DNA from: JBGPYB01 sp041493035
Lineage (GTDB): Bacteria > Acidobacteriota > Vicinamibacteria > Fen-336
Reading direction: 5' to 3'
Assembly: GCA_041493035.1 (NCBI GenBank)
Contig: JBGPYB010000046.1
Span: 1-29,259 of the forward strand
Length of the DNA stretch: 29,259 nucleotides
The position numbers and the translations under genes are program-made. Numbering within the stretch: position 1 is the first letter of the stretch; the number at the start of each line of letters is the position of its first letter. This document shows positions 13,175 through 21,733 of this stretch, piece after piece. Below the pieces are notes generated by a model. It made no database searches, was not told the origin of the DNA, and was given only the letters and a program-made list of their open reading frames with translations.

Positions 13175-15157
13175 TCAGCGGCCGGTCGTCTGGGCTGTGG
13201 GAGAAGGTGAAGCTGCGGCGCGCTGCACGTCCGCGAGCTGCCGTCCCACGTCGTGCTTCCATGCTGCCAGGCGCTGCCGCAGGCGCCGGACGCGCTCTCT
13301 CTGCTCCGGCGCCGCGTTCCGCTGCTCTGCGGGGTCGAGCTTGAGGTTGAAGAGCTCGTCGCGCCCGGCCGTTGCGTTGTAAATGTACTTCCAGTCCCCC
13401 TCGCGCACACCCAGGAGGTAGTCGTCGTTGGCGGCGTAGAAATAGGCCCGCGGCGGCCGGAGGCGGTCGAAGACACTCCGGCCGTGCCACGACGAAGCAG
13501 AAGGGAGACCGAGGATATCGGCCACCGTTGGGTTCACGTCGACGTGACTCCCCACGACCTGGGACCGGGCCCCTTTCGGCCAGAGCCGAGGGTTCCACAT
13601 CACGAAAGGGACGCGGACGTTCTCCTCGTAGACACGCGCCCCGTGTCCCCAGGTGCGGTGAGGATCGCCGAAGGCCTCGCCATGGTCTCCCGTCACCACC
13701 ACGAGGGTGTCGCCCGCCATGTCCCGTTCCCTGAGACCGTCGAAGATCCGTCCCACCTGGCGGTCCACCTCGAGGAGGGTGTTCAAGTAGCGGCCGAGAT
13801 CGTAATCGTCGGAGGGGAGAGGCGCGCCCTCGAAGAAATCCACGAAGGGGCGGTCCGGGCTCGGCTCGTAGGGGTGATGGCTCTGGCCCGTCCAGGCCAT
13901 GGCGAAGAAAGGCGTCTGACAGTCGCGGTCGATCCACCGCAGGAGCCCCTCGACCAAAAAGCGCTCCGCGCACCCCCACGACGTGTTCGCCTCGCAGCCC
14001 AGGTCTCCCGCGTCGATGATGTCGTCGAACCCCCGGTTCCTGAGAAAGGCCCCGCCCCCAGCGTAGGCAAGATCCCCTGAATGGAGAAAGGCCGTGCGGT
14101 ATCCCTTCGGCTTGAGCAGGTCTGCGAGGGTAGTTCCCGGGAAAGTGGGATACTCCAGGGTGTACTCGCGCCAGGTCATGTAGGGAAAGATCGACAACGT
14201 GATCGCTGCCATCGAGTTGGCGCTCATTCCTACGTGACAATAGAAGTTGTCGAACACGAGGGCGTGGTTCGATTCGGCCTGCAACATGGGTGTCGTCTTG
14301 TACGGGCTGCCGTAGAGGCTCAGGTACCGTGTTCCCGTCGATTCGAGGACGAGGAAGATCACGTTCTTCGGTCGCGCGCCCGCGGGCACGCGGGCCCGTG
14401 TCGCCGGTCTCGCCGACACTTCGAAATCCCGGAGGAACTCTGGTGGAAAGGCTGCGGCCGCCGACAGGGCCCGCCCACCCGCAACCTCGTGCGCGTACGA
14501 GGCAGCGATCACCCAGTGGGGGCTATCGGCGATCAGATGGTCGTCGCGGTCCTTCCACGGGCCCTCGGCCTCCTGCCGTGCCCTTAGCCCGGCGGCCAGA
14601 ACGAGCAGGACCCCGAGAACCTCGAGGAGGAGGACCCGACGCGTTCGGGGAAGCGGGAGGGCGCGGCTCGTGGACCAGAGGCCCACGAGGTAGAGAATGG
14701 GTGCGGCCACGAGGGCGGTCACGAGGGGGCCGCTCAGGAAGCTCCCCAGGGACGAGCGCATCGTGCCCATGTCACCCGCGAGGTAGAGAAGCGGGTACGT
14801 GAGGGGAGACCGCAGGTAAGCGAAGATCTGGATGCTGGCCACGGCGTAGACCACGCAAGCGACGCCGAAGACGACGAAGACCCGATAGAGGATGCGCTGG
14901 GACCGGGGCCAGCGAGCGGAGAGCACGAGGGCCATCTCGGCGACCGCGAAGACACCGAGTGCGAAGAGCACGTCGGCGTGAGCGCTCGCCGCGATGTCGC
15001 GCCCCCAGGACGAAAGGCCCTCCCGGGTGAGGGTTGGCGCGCTCCAGTGGGCTGCCTTGGCCGCCACGAGAGCCAGGGCGAGCCACGCCGTCGGCCAGAA
15101 AGCCGAGGGCGCCTTCGAGGGAGCGGGAGCCGGCGGCGGCGAGGCTTCGTCAGGCAT
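13175..15157 (-). CDS. membrane sulfatase-family enzyme, likely phosphoglycerol/phosphoethanolamine-type transferase
   Basis: The protein has 660 residues: about five N-terminal membrane helices (roughly 22-35, 63-80, 90-114, 142-160, 175-191) and an extracytoplasmic alkaline-phosphatase-fold domain from about 262. Metal-site motifs are VIFLVLEST (E272) and TGDHGEAFG (D491, H492), with H505 in WGHGARVYEENVRVP. The C-x-P-x-R formylglycine signature of true sulfatases is absent; that loop reads GMSANSM (310-316), so a serine nucleophile is likely. This layout matches LtaS/OpgB-type enzymes that move lipid head groups onto glycans, though a hydrolase is possible. ATG 15157 overlaps the end of the deacetylase gene by 8 bp, so the genes are translationally coupled. 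I infer that it decorates the glycan made by the upstream genes. Confidence 0.85.
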   Translation of the reverse strand: MPDEASPPPAPAPSKAPSAFWPTAWLALALVAAKAAHWSAPTLTREGLSSWGRDIAASAHADVLFALGVFAVAEMALVLSARWPRSQRILYRVFVVFGVACVVYAVASIQIFAYLRSPLTYPLLYLAGDMGTMRSSLGSFLSGPLVTALVAAPILYLVGLWSTSRALPLPRTRRVLLLEVLGVLLVLAAGLRARQEAEGPWKDRDDHLIADSPHWVIAASYAHEVAGGRALSAAAAFPPEFLRDFEVSARPATRARVPAGARPKNVIFLVLESTGTRYLSLYGSPYKTTPMLQAESNHALVFDNFYCHVGMSANSMAAITLSIFPYMTWREYTLEYPTFPGTTLADLLKPKGYRTAFLHSGDLAYAGGGAFLRNRGFDDIIDAGDLGCEANTSWGCAERFLVEGLLRWIDRDCQTPFFAMAWTGQSHHPYEPSPDRPFVDFFEGAPLPSDDYDLGRYLNTLLEVDRQVGRIFDGLRERDMAGDTLVVVTGDHGEAFGDPHRTWGHGARVYEENVRVPFVMWNPRLWPKGARSQVVGSHVDVNPTVADILGLPSASSWHGRSVFDRLRPPRAYFYAANDDYLLGVREGDWKYIYNATAGRDELFNLKLDPAEQRNAAPEQRERVRRLRQRLAAWKHDVGRQLADVQRAAASPSPTAQTTGR

Positions 15158-15842
15158 GACCGAGGGCGGCGCGAGCTTCGGGCAGATCGTGGTAACTGAT
15201 GAGGCGGATCCCTTCGGAGCGAATGATCTCGCGCACCTCTGGATCGCACAGGGTCGCGAGCTCCAGCTCGCGGTCGTGGTCGTAGACGTAGTGAACCGCC
15301 GGGTCGCTGTAGCCTGGGTGAACCGCCAGCTCGTAGATACCGTCGACGACCTCCTCCCGCAAGATGTGGGAGAGTGCCTCGAGGCTCACCCTCGACGGAT
15401 CCGACACGCCGTACTGCCATTGGGCGTAGAAGCCGCCCTTGAAGGTCACGGGTGGCCGTTCGCGCAGGGGCACGCCATGCTCCTCCGCCAACCCTTGGAA
15501 GACCGCCGGGCAGAAGCGCTGGACGTGCTGGTGGCCGTCGATGTGGATGGGCTTGCGTCCGACGAGGTCGACGAACCGGCCGAACTGCCGCCGCAACTCC
15601 GCGTCGCAGATCTTGGGATCGTCGAACTCGACGAGGCGCTGGGCCTCGTTGGTGAAGTTCACATGGAGTCCCAGGGAGAGATGCTTTCGCTCTGCGGCCA
15701 TGCGGACCGCTTCCTCGGTCCCCGGAGTGTTCACCATCAAGCCCGCCGAGGTCACGACGCCGTGGTCGACACAGTGGGCGATTCCGCGATTGATGGCGGC
15801 GCCATAGCCGAAGTCATCGGCGTTCACGATGAGGTATTTCAC
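15150..15842 (-). CDS. ChbG/YdjC/HpnK-family carbohydrate deacetylase
   Basis: The 230-residue protein belongs to the YdjC family, which removes N-acetyl groups from amino sugars using a divalent metal. Conserved features are NADDFG (D9, D10), GLHVNFT (H60), HIDGHQHVQRF (H100 to H106) and the C-terminal AVHPGYSD (H175). The length is slightly below the usual 240-290 residues, but all motifs are present. The start is GTG at 15842, overlapping the TGA of the glycosyltransferase gene by four bases (GTGA); a longer open frame upstream runs through that gene and is not used. In hopanoid clusters the related HpnK follows a family-2 glycosyltransferase, and here it may likewise deacetylate a newly added N-acetylhexosamine. 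The substrate is inferred from context. Confidence 0.9.
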   Translation of the reverse strand: MKYLIVNADDFGYGAAINRGIAHCVDHGVVTSAGLMVNTPGTEEAVRMAAERKHLSLGLHVNFTNEAQRLVEFDDPKICDAELRRQFGRFVDLVGRKPIHIDGHQHVQRFCPAVFQGLAEEHGVPLRERPPVTFKGGFYAQWQYGVSDPSRVSLEALSHILREEVVDGIYELAVHPGYSDPAVHYVYDHDRELELATLCDPEVREIIRSEGIRLISYHDLPEARAALGHA

Positions 15843-17017
15843 AGACCGATGTCCTCGACGAAATGGCGGCACACCCTTCCCGCTTCGAGTGCCTCCTCGG
15901 CGACGGCCCGCGCGGCCCGACAGGCTTTCGGATAGTCCGACTCGACCACGTCCACGGCGGCGAGGATCTCGTCCATCGTCTTGAACGCGAACAGTCCCTC
16001 GCCAGACGGGAGGAACTTCTCGAAGCCGGTGCTCTGGGCGATCACCGGTTTCCCCGACGCCAGGTAGCACGCGTCGCGCTCGCTGAACCACCCGCTGTGG
16101 AGGCGAACGTTCTGATCCTTGGCGACGGTCCACTCGGCCCGGGATCCGCGGAAGAACTCCTGGTAGCGCCACGGGTCGAGGGACATCTCGAGAGGACTCG
16201 AGAGGCGGAAGCCGCTCCCCAGGAGGAGGCGCCTGTCGGCCTCGTCGTCCACGTTCAGGCACAGATCGAAGGAGACCCGCGGACGCTGCTTCGGGAGATC
16301 CAGGAACTTCAGGAACTCGTGGTGTTTGCTCCAGAAGTACGTCTCGCCCTGCCACTCGATGTCGTTCCCCTTCTGGCGCCAGTTCCCGATGGTCGTGTAG
16401 CTCGGTGCTGCGGCGTCGAAGGCCATGGGCCAGAGGCCCAAATCCACGGGCTGCCGCGTCTTGAGATAGCGGAAGCCGCCGAGAGGCACCCCGCAATCGA
16501 CCTCTCCGTAGTTCTCGCCGTAGGTGACAATGGTGTCGTGGGCAAGGAGTGCAGCGCGGGTCTTCTCCTTGCCGTTCGCCAACTCGAGTTGGTTCGTCAC
16601 GGGATCAGTCTCGACGTAGATCCGCCGTCGTGCGAGGAAATGGTCCTCGTTCAGGACCGTGGAGCCGCAGACGTTCAGCAGGGCGTCGCAGTCCCGGTAG
16701 AGCTGGACGAGCTTCTCACGCGAGAGCCCGAAACACTCCGCTGGCTCGCGATAGAGGGCCCTATAGGCCCACTTCCCCTCGAGGCCGATCCGCTTCATCA
16801 GACCGCCCAGGTACTGAACGGCGTAGGAGGGATCGTCGGTCATCGAGTTGACGCGCGGGTCGTAAGGCCACGTCGCGTCGTCCTCGACGTAGTAGACGTC
16901 GTGGCCGAGGCGCGCCAAGCCGCGCAGCCAATTGAGGTAGAGCCACGTCTGCCCCCCGAAGGGGCAGCGGCCCATCATTCCGAGGACGACCAGCAATCGG
17001 GAGCCGGAGGGTCGCAC
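15839..17017 (-). CDS. glycosyltransferase, GT-B-like
   Basis: The 392-residue protein starts with a Rossmann-like segment (LLVVLGMMGRCPFGG, then WLRGLARLGHDVYYVED). It ends with a donor-site-like segment (ACYLASGKPVIAQSTGFE, then GEGLFAFKTMDEILAAVD). Both are typical of GT-B-fold glycosyltransferases of the GT1/GT4 type. No signal peptide or membrane helix is evident, so it should act in the cytoplasm or at the membrane surface. The GTG at 17017 overlaps the ABC exporter stop by a few bases of context (exporter TGA at 17022-17020), with GAGG ten bases upstream. The gene sits inside the operon between exporter and deacetylase. Its sugar donor and acceptor are unknown, and the middle of the protein is unlike any family I can name with certainty. 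Confidence 0.75.
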   Translation of the reverse strand: MRPSGSRLLVVLGMMGRCPFGGQTWLYLNWLRGLARLGHDVYYVEDDATWPYDPRVNSMTDDPSYAVQYLGGLMKRIGLEGKWAYRALYREPAECFGLSREKLVQLYRDCDALLNVCGSTVLNEDHFLARRRIYVETDPVTNQLELANGKEKTRAALLAHDTIVTYGENYGEVDCGVPLGGFRYLKTRQPVDLGLWPMAFDAAAPSYTTIGNWRQKGNDIEWQGETYFWSKHHEFLKFLDLPKQRPRVSFDLCLNVDDEADRRLLLGSGFRLSSPLEMSLDPWRYQEFFRGSRAEWTVAKDQNVRLHSGWFSERDACYLASGKPVIAQSTGFEKFLPSGEGLFAFKTMDEILAAVDVVESDYPKACRAARAVAEEALEAGRVCRHFVEDIGL

Positions 17018-17019
17018 CG

Positions 17020-18843
17020 TCAGGACGCCTCGAATGCGGCGTCGGGAAGGCCCTTGTCCGCGCTGTGCTTCGTCCAGAGGTCGTGGTAGCGCCCGCGACG
17101 CGCCAGGAGTTCCTCGTGTGTACCGAGCTCCGCGATCTCCCCCTTCTCCAGAACGACAATCCGGTCGGCGATGCGCGCAGTGCTCAGGCGGTGGGCGATG
17201 ATGATCGCGGTCCGGCCGCGCAGCATCTCCTCGACGTTCTTCCAGACCACCGCCTCGGTGCCTACGTCGAGAGAGCTCGTGGGCTCGTCGAGGACCAGGA
17301 TCGGCGTCTCCCGGAGGAGCGCTCGAGCCAGCCCCATGCGCTGGCGCTGTCCGCCGGAGATGTCGACCCCGTCCTGGGCGAGGACGGTGTCGTAGCCCTT
17401 GGGCATCTCGAGGATGAACGACTCGGCTTCCGCTCGCTGCGCCGCGGCCCGAACCTGGGCCAGGGACACGTCGTTGGCGGATCCGTACGCGATGTTGTCG
17501 AAGACCGTCGTCCGGAAGAGGATTGGCTCCTGCAAAAGGAGCGTGACCTGTCGTCGGAGCGAGGCGAGAGTCACCTTCCTGAGATCGTGGCCGTCGATGG
17601 CGACTCGCCCTCTCTGGGGGTCGAAGAAACGAAGGACGAGGCTCGCCAGGGTGCTCTTCCCCGCACCGGTCCGCCCCACGAGGGCAATCTTCTCGCCCGG
17701 GGCGATACGCAGGCTCACGTTCTTCAGCACAGGACGGCTCTCGTCGTAGCCGAAGGTCACGTCGTCGAGATGGATCTCCCCTTTCACCGCCGGAAGAGGG
17801 CGAGCGTCGGGGGCGTCGCGGATGTCGGGCTGGACGTCCAGGACGGCGAAGACACGGTCGAGGCCGGCGCGAGCCGAGGACAGCTCCTTCAGGTTCTGGG
17901 CGATGTTCTGGACGGGCTGGTACATGTCCTTCAGGTAGGCCAGGAAGATCGTGAGGGCTCCGATGCTCAGCTTTCCCGAGAGGACCTGGTTCGCCCCGAC
18001 CCACACGAGGGACGCCGTCCCAACAGCCAGGACCGAGTCCACGATGAGGATGAAGAGCGTCTCGGTGCTATAGAGGCGCAATGACAGGGCGAGACTGCGC
18101 TCGCTTCCATGGCGGAACTCGGCGACGGCACGTTCTTCGCGACCATAGGCCTGGATCAGCTTGACGGCGCCGATGATCATCTCGGCCCGGCTGTAGAGAT
18201 CGCTCTCGGCCTCCTTCGACGCGGTGGCGTGGCCGTGGATCCGGGAGCTGAGGCGCGAGATCGCCAGGTACAGGAGTGGCGCCACGCTGATGGCCACGAG
18301 GGCCAGGGTGAGATCGTAGCGGACCATCACCGTGAACATGCCCACGAGCATGATGGCGGCGCTCACCAGAGGGAGGGCGCCGTTCATCACCATGCCCTGG
18401 ATCGAGAAGGTGTCGGCCATCACCCGATAGAGGAGGTCTCCCGTCTGCTGCTGGTGGTGGAATTTCAGGGAGAGCTTCTGGAGATGGGCGTAGATCTCCG
18501 TCCGCAGGTCGTTGACCATCCGCTGCCCCACGTCGATGGTCAGATAGTTGGCGCCCACCGTCGTGGCGCCGAGAGCCACGGTCACGACGACGATGGACAA
18601 AGCAGATGCGGCGAGGAGAGCGTCGGTCCCGAGGGAAGCCAGGATCGGCCTCAGGAGGGGCGGCAGTGGGCGGCCACCGAGTACGACGTCGAGAACGATG
18701 GCCAAGGGAATCGGTCGGGCCAGCTCGAGGGCGATTCCCAGCACGGTCAGCCCTATCCCGCCGGCGAAGCGGGTGCGGTGGGGGCGAAGATAGACGAGGA
18801 CCCGCGCGAGCAGGGACCCCGCGCTGGCGGGGCGGGGATTCAT
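17020..18843 (-). CDS. ABC exporter, fused permease-ATPase (MsbA/ChvA-like)
   Basis: This 607-residue half-transporter should work as a homodimer. Six membrane helices lie in residues 20-310. The nucleotide-binding domain has Walker A GRTGAGKST (390-398), Q-loop Q438 in LLLQEP, signature ISGGQRQ (495-501), Walker B ILVLDEPTSSLD (515-526) and the switch histidine H551 in IAHRLST. All catalytic residues are present. ATG 18843 is chosen from the family N-terminus; the open frame upstream is a shadow of the preceding gene. It starts 17 bp after the glycosidase-glycosyltransferase gene. Exporters of this class move lipid-linked or free oligosaccharides (MsbA, NdvA/ChvA, PglK), so it probably carries the glycan product across the inner membrane. 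The exact substrate is inferred. Confidence 0.93.
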   Translation of the reverse strand: MNPRPASAGSLLARVLVYLRPHRTRFAGGIGLTVLGIALELARPIPLAIVLDVVLGGRPLPPLLRPILASLGTDALLAASALSIVVVTVALGATTVGANYLTIDVGQRMVNDLRTEIYAHLQKLSLKFHHQQQTGDLLYRVMADTFSIQGMVMNGALPLVSAAIMLVGMFTVMVRYDLTLALVAISVAPLLYLAISRLSSRIHGHATASKEAESDLYSRAEMIIGAVKLIQAYGREERAVAEFRHGSERSLALSLRLYSTETLFILIVDSVLAVGTASLVWVGANQVLSGKLSIGALTIFLAYLKDMYQPVQNIAQNLKELSSARAGLDRVFAVLDVQPDIRDAPDARPLPAVKGEIHLDDVTFGYDESRPVLKNVSLRIAPGEKIALVGRTGAGKSTLASLVLRFFDPQRGRVAIDGHDLRKVTLASLRRQVTLLLQEPILFRTTVFDNIAYGSANDVSLAQVRAAAQRAEAESFILEMPKGYDTVLAQDGVDISGGQRQRMGLARALLRETPILVLDEPTSSLDVGTEAVVWKNVEEMLRGRTAIIIAHRLSTARIADRIVVLEKGEIAELGTHEELLARRGRYHDLWTKHSADKGLPDAAFEAS

Positions 18844-18860
18844 GGACGTGGCGTCGACGC

Positions 18861-21563
18861 TCAGAGGTTGAGCGCCTCCCCGGCTGGCGCGGCGACTCTC
18901 TTGGGAGTCGAGCCCGTCGCCGAGTTCGCCGGACCTTTCTCTTGGCCGAGCACTTGGGAGGCGCCCACGACGCTCATTCCGAGAGCCTCCGCAGCCGTCA
19001 GGACGCAGGCCGTCACCGTGCGACCCAGGCGCCGCCGTGAAGAGCCCAGCCGCCAAAGAATGGCGGCGAAGAACGGCGCCATGACGATCCCCCAGCGATG
19101 GTCCACGACTCCGCCGAGGACCAGGCCGTAAGCCAGCAGGGCCACGAGAGCGTTGTTGTAGAGGGTCGATCGCATCCTCATGCGGAGACGCGTGAGTCGC
19201 TTCCCCTCGCCATGGTTCTCGGTGACGGTCGCGACGTCGACCTTGCACCAACGATCGCCGTAGAAGCGCACGTCCCACGGAGACCAGCCGGGGTCCACCC
19301 GCACGAACCACTGGTGGCGCGCCGCGAGGGCCAGCGTCTCCTCGAGGAGCTTCTCCCGGCCGACCCCCTTGTCGCTCCAGAGATCCAGAGCCTCCCGAGA
19401 GACGACGCTCCGCGCCCGGCGCTCCCATTGCTCCCGCAGATCCCGAAGGCTTTCGGGGATCTCGATGGTCTTGAAGCGCATCTTGTACCGCGCCCAGCCC
19501 CGCTCCACGGGCTGAGCGATGTGCATGGCCGCGATCAGGAAGCGCGACCACCTCCGGCGCTGGTGGATCGGCGGGCTCGCCTGACCGGCGACGAGGTAGC
19601 TCACGGCGAGCGTCGTCAGGATCATGAGCAGCGGCAGGACGAAGAAAGGGTTCTGCATCTGCGACAACGTGGAGGTCTCCAGTGAGCCGAGCCCCGATTC
19701 CGTCACGAGGATCACCGCGGGCCGGAAGACGGCCGCAAGCCCGAGCAGCGCGCAGATCGCCAGCCACCACTCGAAGGAGAGAACCATGAGCGGCCACCAG
19801 ACCTGCGGCGGCTGGTAGATCGTCTGGAACATCCCCGAGCCGAAGACGCCGTAGTGGATGACCGGCTGCCCCACGTTCAGTCCGAGGCCCGCCCGCGTGT
19901 AGATGCGCCCCGCCCAGGACAGATCGGCCCGGAAGCCGCGGAACTTCTCCGGGTGCTTGCGCTTGAGGAGGGCTTCGGCCGTGCCGTATCCCCGCTGCTG
20001 TTTGAGGTAGTCCCGCACCGTGCTGCGGCGGTGGTGCCAGACCATGGCCGCGGGGCTGTAGACGATATGCTCCCCTTGGCCCTGTAGCCGCCAACAGAGG
20101 TCGACATCGTCCCCTGCGGCGCGATAGGCGGCGTCGAAGCCCTGGATCGATCGCAGTCTGTCCGCCCAGAAGGCCATGTTGCAGCCGGGGATGTGCTCGG
20201 CCACGTTGTCATCGATCAGGATGTGGGCGGGCGTGCCAGGGCTCGCCGAGACGCAGGCCGCGACGGGGCCGTCGTTCGTCGGCAGCAGGTTCGGACCGCC
20301 GACCCCCGACGCGTCGGAGTCGAGGAGTTTCGCCACGAGGAAGTAGAGCCAGTCTTCCTCCGCGAAACAGTCGTCGTCGGTGTAGGCGATGATCTCGCCC
20401 GTGGCCATCTCCATCCCCACGTTCCGAGCGACCGAGAGTCCCTTGTTGGGCTGATAGTGGTATCGGACCTTGGGATACCGGGCTGCGATCTGGGCCGTCG
20501 AATCGGTCGACCCGTCGTTGACGAGAACCACCTCGTAGTCGGGGTAGTTGAGCTTCATGAGGGACCGGAGGCACCCATCGAGGGTCTTCGATCCGTTGTA
20601 GGAACAGACGACCACCGACACCTTCGGATAGCGCTCGAGGCGGGGGCGTGGGTCACTCCGATAGACTTCAGCTACCTTGTGAAAGACAGGCTTGGGACTC
20701 CGGTCCACCCCCACCAGGCCGAAGGCCCAATCGGTGATGAGATGCCCGCCCGTGAACCATTCATCGGTGTAGGAGAAGATGCAGGTTCCGGCGAGCCCGC
20801 AACGGAAGACCTCCTCGAGGTGCATGGCCACGAGGTCCGCCTGCTCCTTCTCTCCGTTCCGGATCGAGTCGATGCCGTACTCGCCCAGGAGGAGCGGCTT
20901 CTCGTCGGCCTGATTCTGCAAACGTTGGAGGTAGGCCCTGAACTTCTCCCGCTTGTGGAGGTAGACGTTCATCGTATAGAAGTCCACGGACTCCGGGTGC
21001 AGGTATTCGGTGGGCGGGAAGCTCGCGAATGTGACGAGGGCCTCGGGGTCCTCCTGCTTCGCCGTGTCCACGAGCTCTTCGAGGAAGGCCTTGACCTGCT
21101 TGGCCCCCGACCAGCGGACCACGTCGGGAGGAATTTCGTTGGCGACGCTCAGGGCGAAGAGGCCGGCATGACCACGGCTCGATCGGGCCGCCTCGCGCAC
21201 GGCCCTTCGACCGCTCTCGCGGTCGACACGGCTGTCGAGGAAGCAGCGGTGCTTCGACCACGGGATGTCGACGAAGATCTTGAGGGAATGGGCGAGCGCC
21301 ACATCCAGGACGCTTCTTGGGGGCGCGTGGTAGACGCGGACGGTGTTGGCCCCCAGCTCCCGTATCTGACGGAAGTCCGCGTCGAGTTGGGGCGAGTCAG
21401 GAAGGGGAACGCCTGCCGGACCGGCCAGGAAGGGCCCGTAGGTGACACCCTTCACCCAGAACTTCTCGTCCCCGAGGCGGAAGAACTTCCCGTCGACGCG
21501 CACTCGCCGCGCGGTGGAGGACCCGCCCCCGTCGCCAGTGTTCGACGACATCGCTTTGCTCAT
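18861..21563 (-). CDS. bifunctional membrane protein: glycosidase-like TIM barrel fused to GT2 glycosyltransferase
   Basis: The protein has 900 residues from ATG 21563, preceded by GAGG at eight bases; a longer in-frame start has no support. Residues 20-300 form a clan GH-A-like barrel (GH2/GH5/GH17 type): KFWVKGVTYG, ANTVRVYHAP, acid/base E143 in SVANEIPP and nucleophile E228 in LLLGEYGID. Residues 313-545 are a GT2 domain with VSVVVCSYNG, VLVNDGSTD, the metal-binding DDD (396-398), GDDVDLCWR (484-491) and QQRGYG (522-527), a variant of QxxRW. Helices near 586-617 and 640-660 and a pair at 802-838 anchor it. It may build a polysaccharide and then trim, cyclise or transfer it, as GH17-GT2 proteins (NdvB-like) do. 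First gene of a six-gene operon. Confidence 0.9.
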   Translation of the reverse strand: MSKAMSSNTGDGGGSSTARRVRVDGKFFRLGDEKFWVKGVTYGPFLAGPAGVPLPDSPQLDADFRQIRELGANTVRVYHAPPRSVLDVALAHSLKIFVDIPWSKHRCFLDSRVDRESGRRAVREAARSSRGHAGLFALSVANEIPPDVVRWSGAKQVKAFLEELVDTAKQEDPEALVTFASFPPTEYLHPESVDFYTMNVYLHKREKFRAYLQRLQNQADEKPLLLGEYGIDSIRNGEKEQADLVAMHLEEVFRCGLAGTCIFSYTDEWFTGGHLITDWAFGLVGVDRSPKPVFHKVAEVYRSDPRPRLERYPKVSVVVCSYNGSKTLDGCLRSLMKLNYPDYEVVLVNDGSTDSTAQIAARYPKVRYHYQPNKGLSVARNVGMEMATGEIIAYTDDDCFAEEDWLYFLVAKLLDSDASGVGGPNLLPTNDGPVAACVSASPGTPAHILIDDNVAEHIPGCNMAFWADRLRSIQGFDAAYRAAGDDVDLCWRLQGQGEHIVYSPAAMVWHHRRSTVRDYLKQQRGYGTAEALLKRKHPEKFRGFRADLSWAGRIYTRAGLGLNVGQPVIHYGVFGSGMFQTIYQPPQVWWPLMVLSFEWWLAICALLGLAAVFRPAVILVTESGLGSLETSTLSQMQNPFFVLPLLMILTTLAVSYLVAGQASPPIHQRRRWSRFLIAAMHIAQPVERGWARYKMRFKTIEIPESLRDLREQWERRARSVVSREALDLWSDKGVGREKLLEETLALAARHQWFVRVDPGWSPWDVRFYGDRWCKVDVATVTENHGEGKRLTRLRMRMRSTLYNNALVALLAYGLVLGGVVDHRWGIVMAPFFAAILWRLGSSRRRLGRTVTACVLTAAEALGMSVVGASQVLGQEKGPANSATGSTPKRVAAPAGEALNL

Positions 21564-21682
21564 CAGATTGGCCTCTTCCCCTGGAGGGAACGAGTCTTCC
21601 CTCCTCCCCAACTCGCAGGACTTCCGTGCTCGCCAGGTGAGGCGAAGAGGCCGCTTCGCCGTGTGCCGGTGCGCTTCCGTCT

Positions 21683-21711
21683 ATTATCACGCGGCCCAAT
21701 CCCCGTGTCGA
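21683..21711 (-). promoter_or_regulatory. sigma-70-type promoter for the glycan operon
   Basis: On the minus strand TCGACA (21711-21706) and GATAAT (21688-21683) are each one base from consensus and separated by 17 bp. Transcription would start near 21676, giving a leader of about 113 nt before the ATG at 21563. The same AT-rich block holds TATTAT on the plus strand (21682-21687), a possible -10 for truA without a good -35. Confidence 0.5.
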
Positions 21712-21733
21712 GTCAGGGGGGCCCGGAGGGCCG

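Noticed and set aside
18844..20094. Long upstream extension of the ABC exporter reading frame
   Set aside because: It runs antiparallel in frame logic through the well-defined GT2 fusion gene, is rich in Arg/Pro/Gly and ends where the exporter's own ATG begins. It is a shadow frame.
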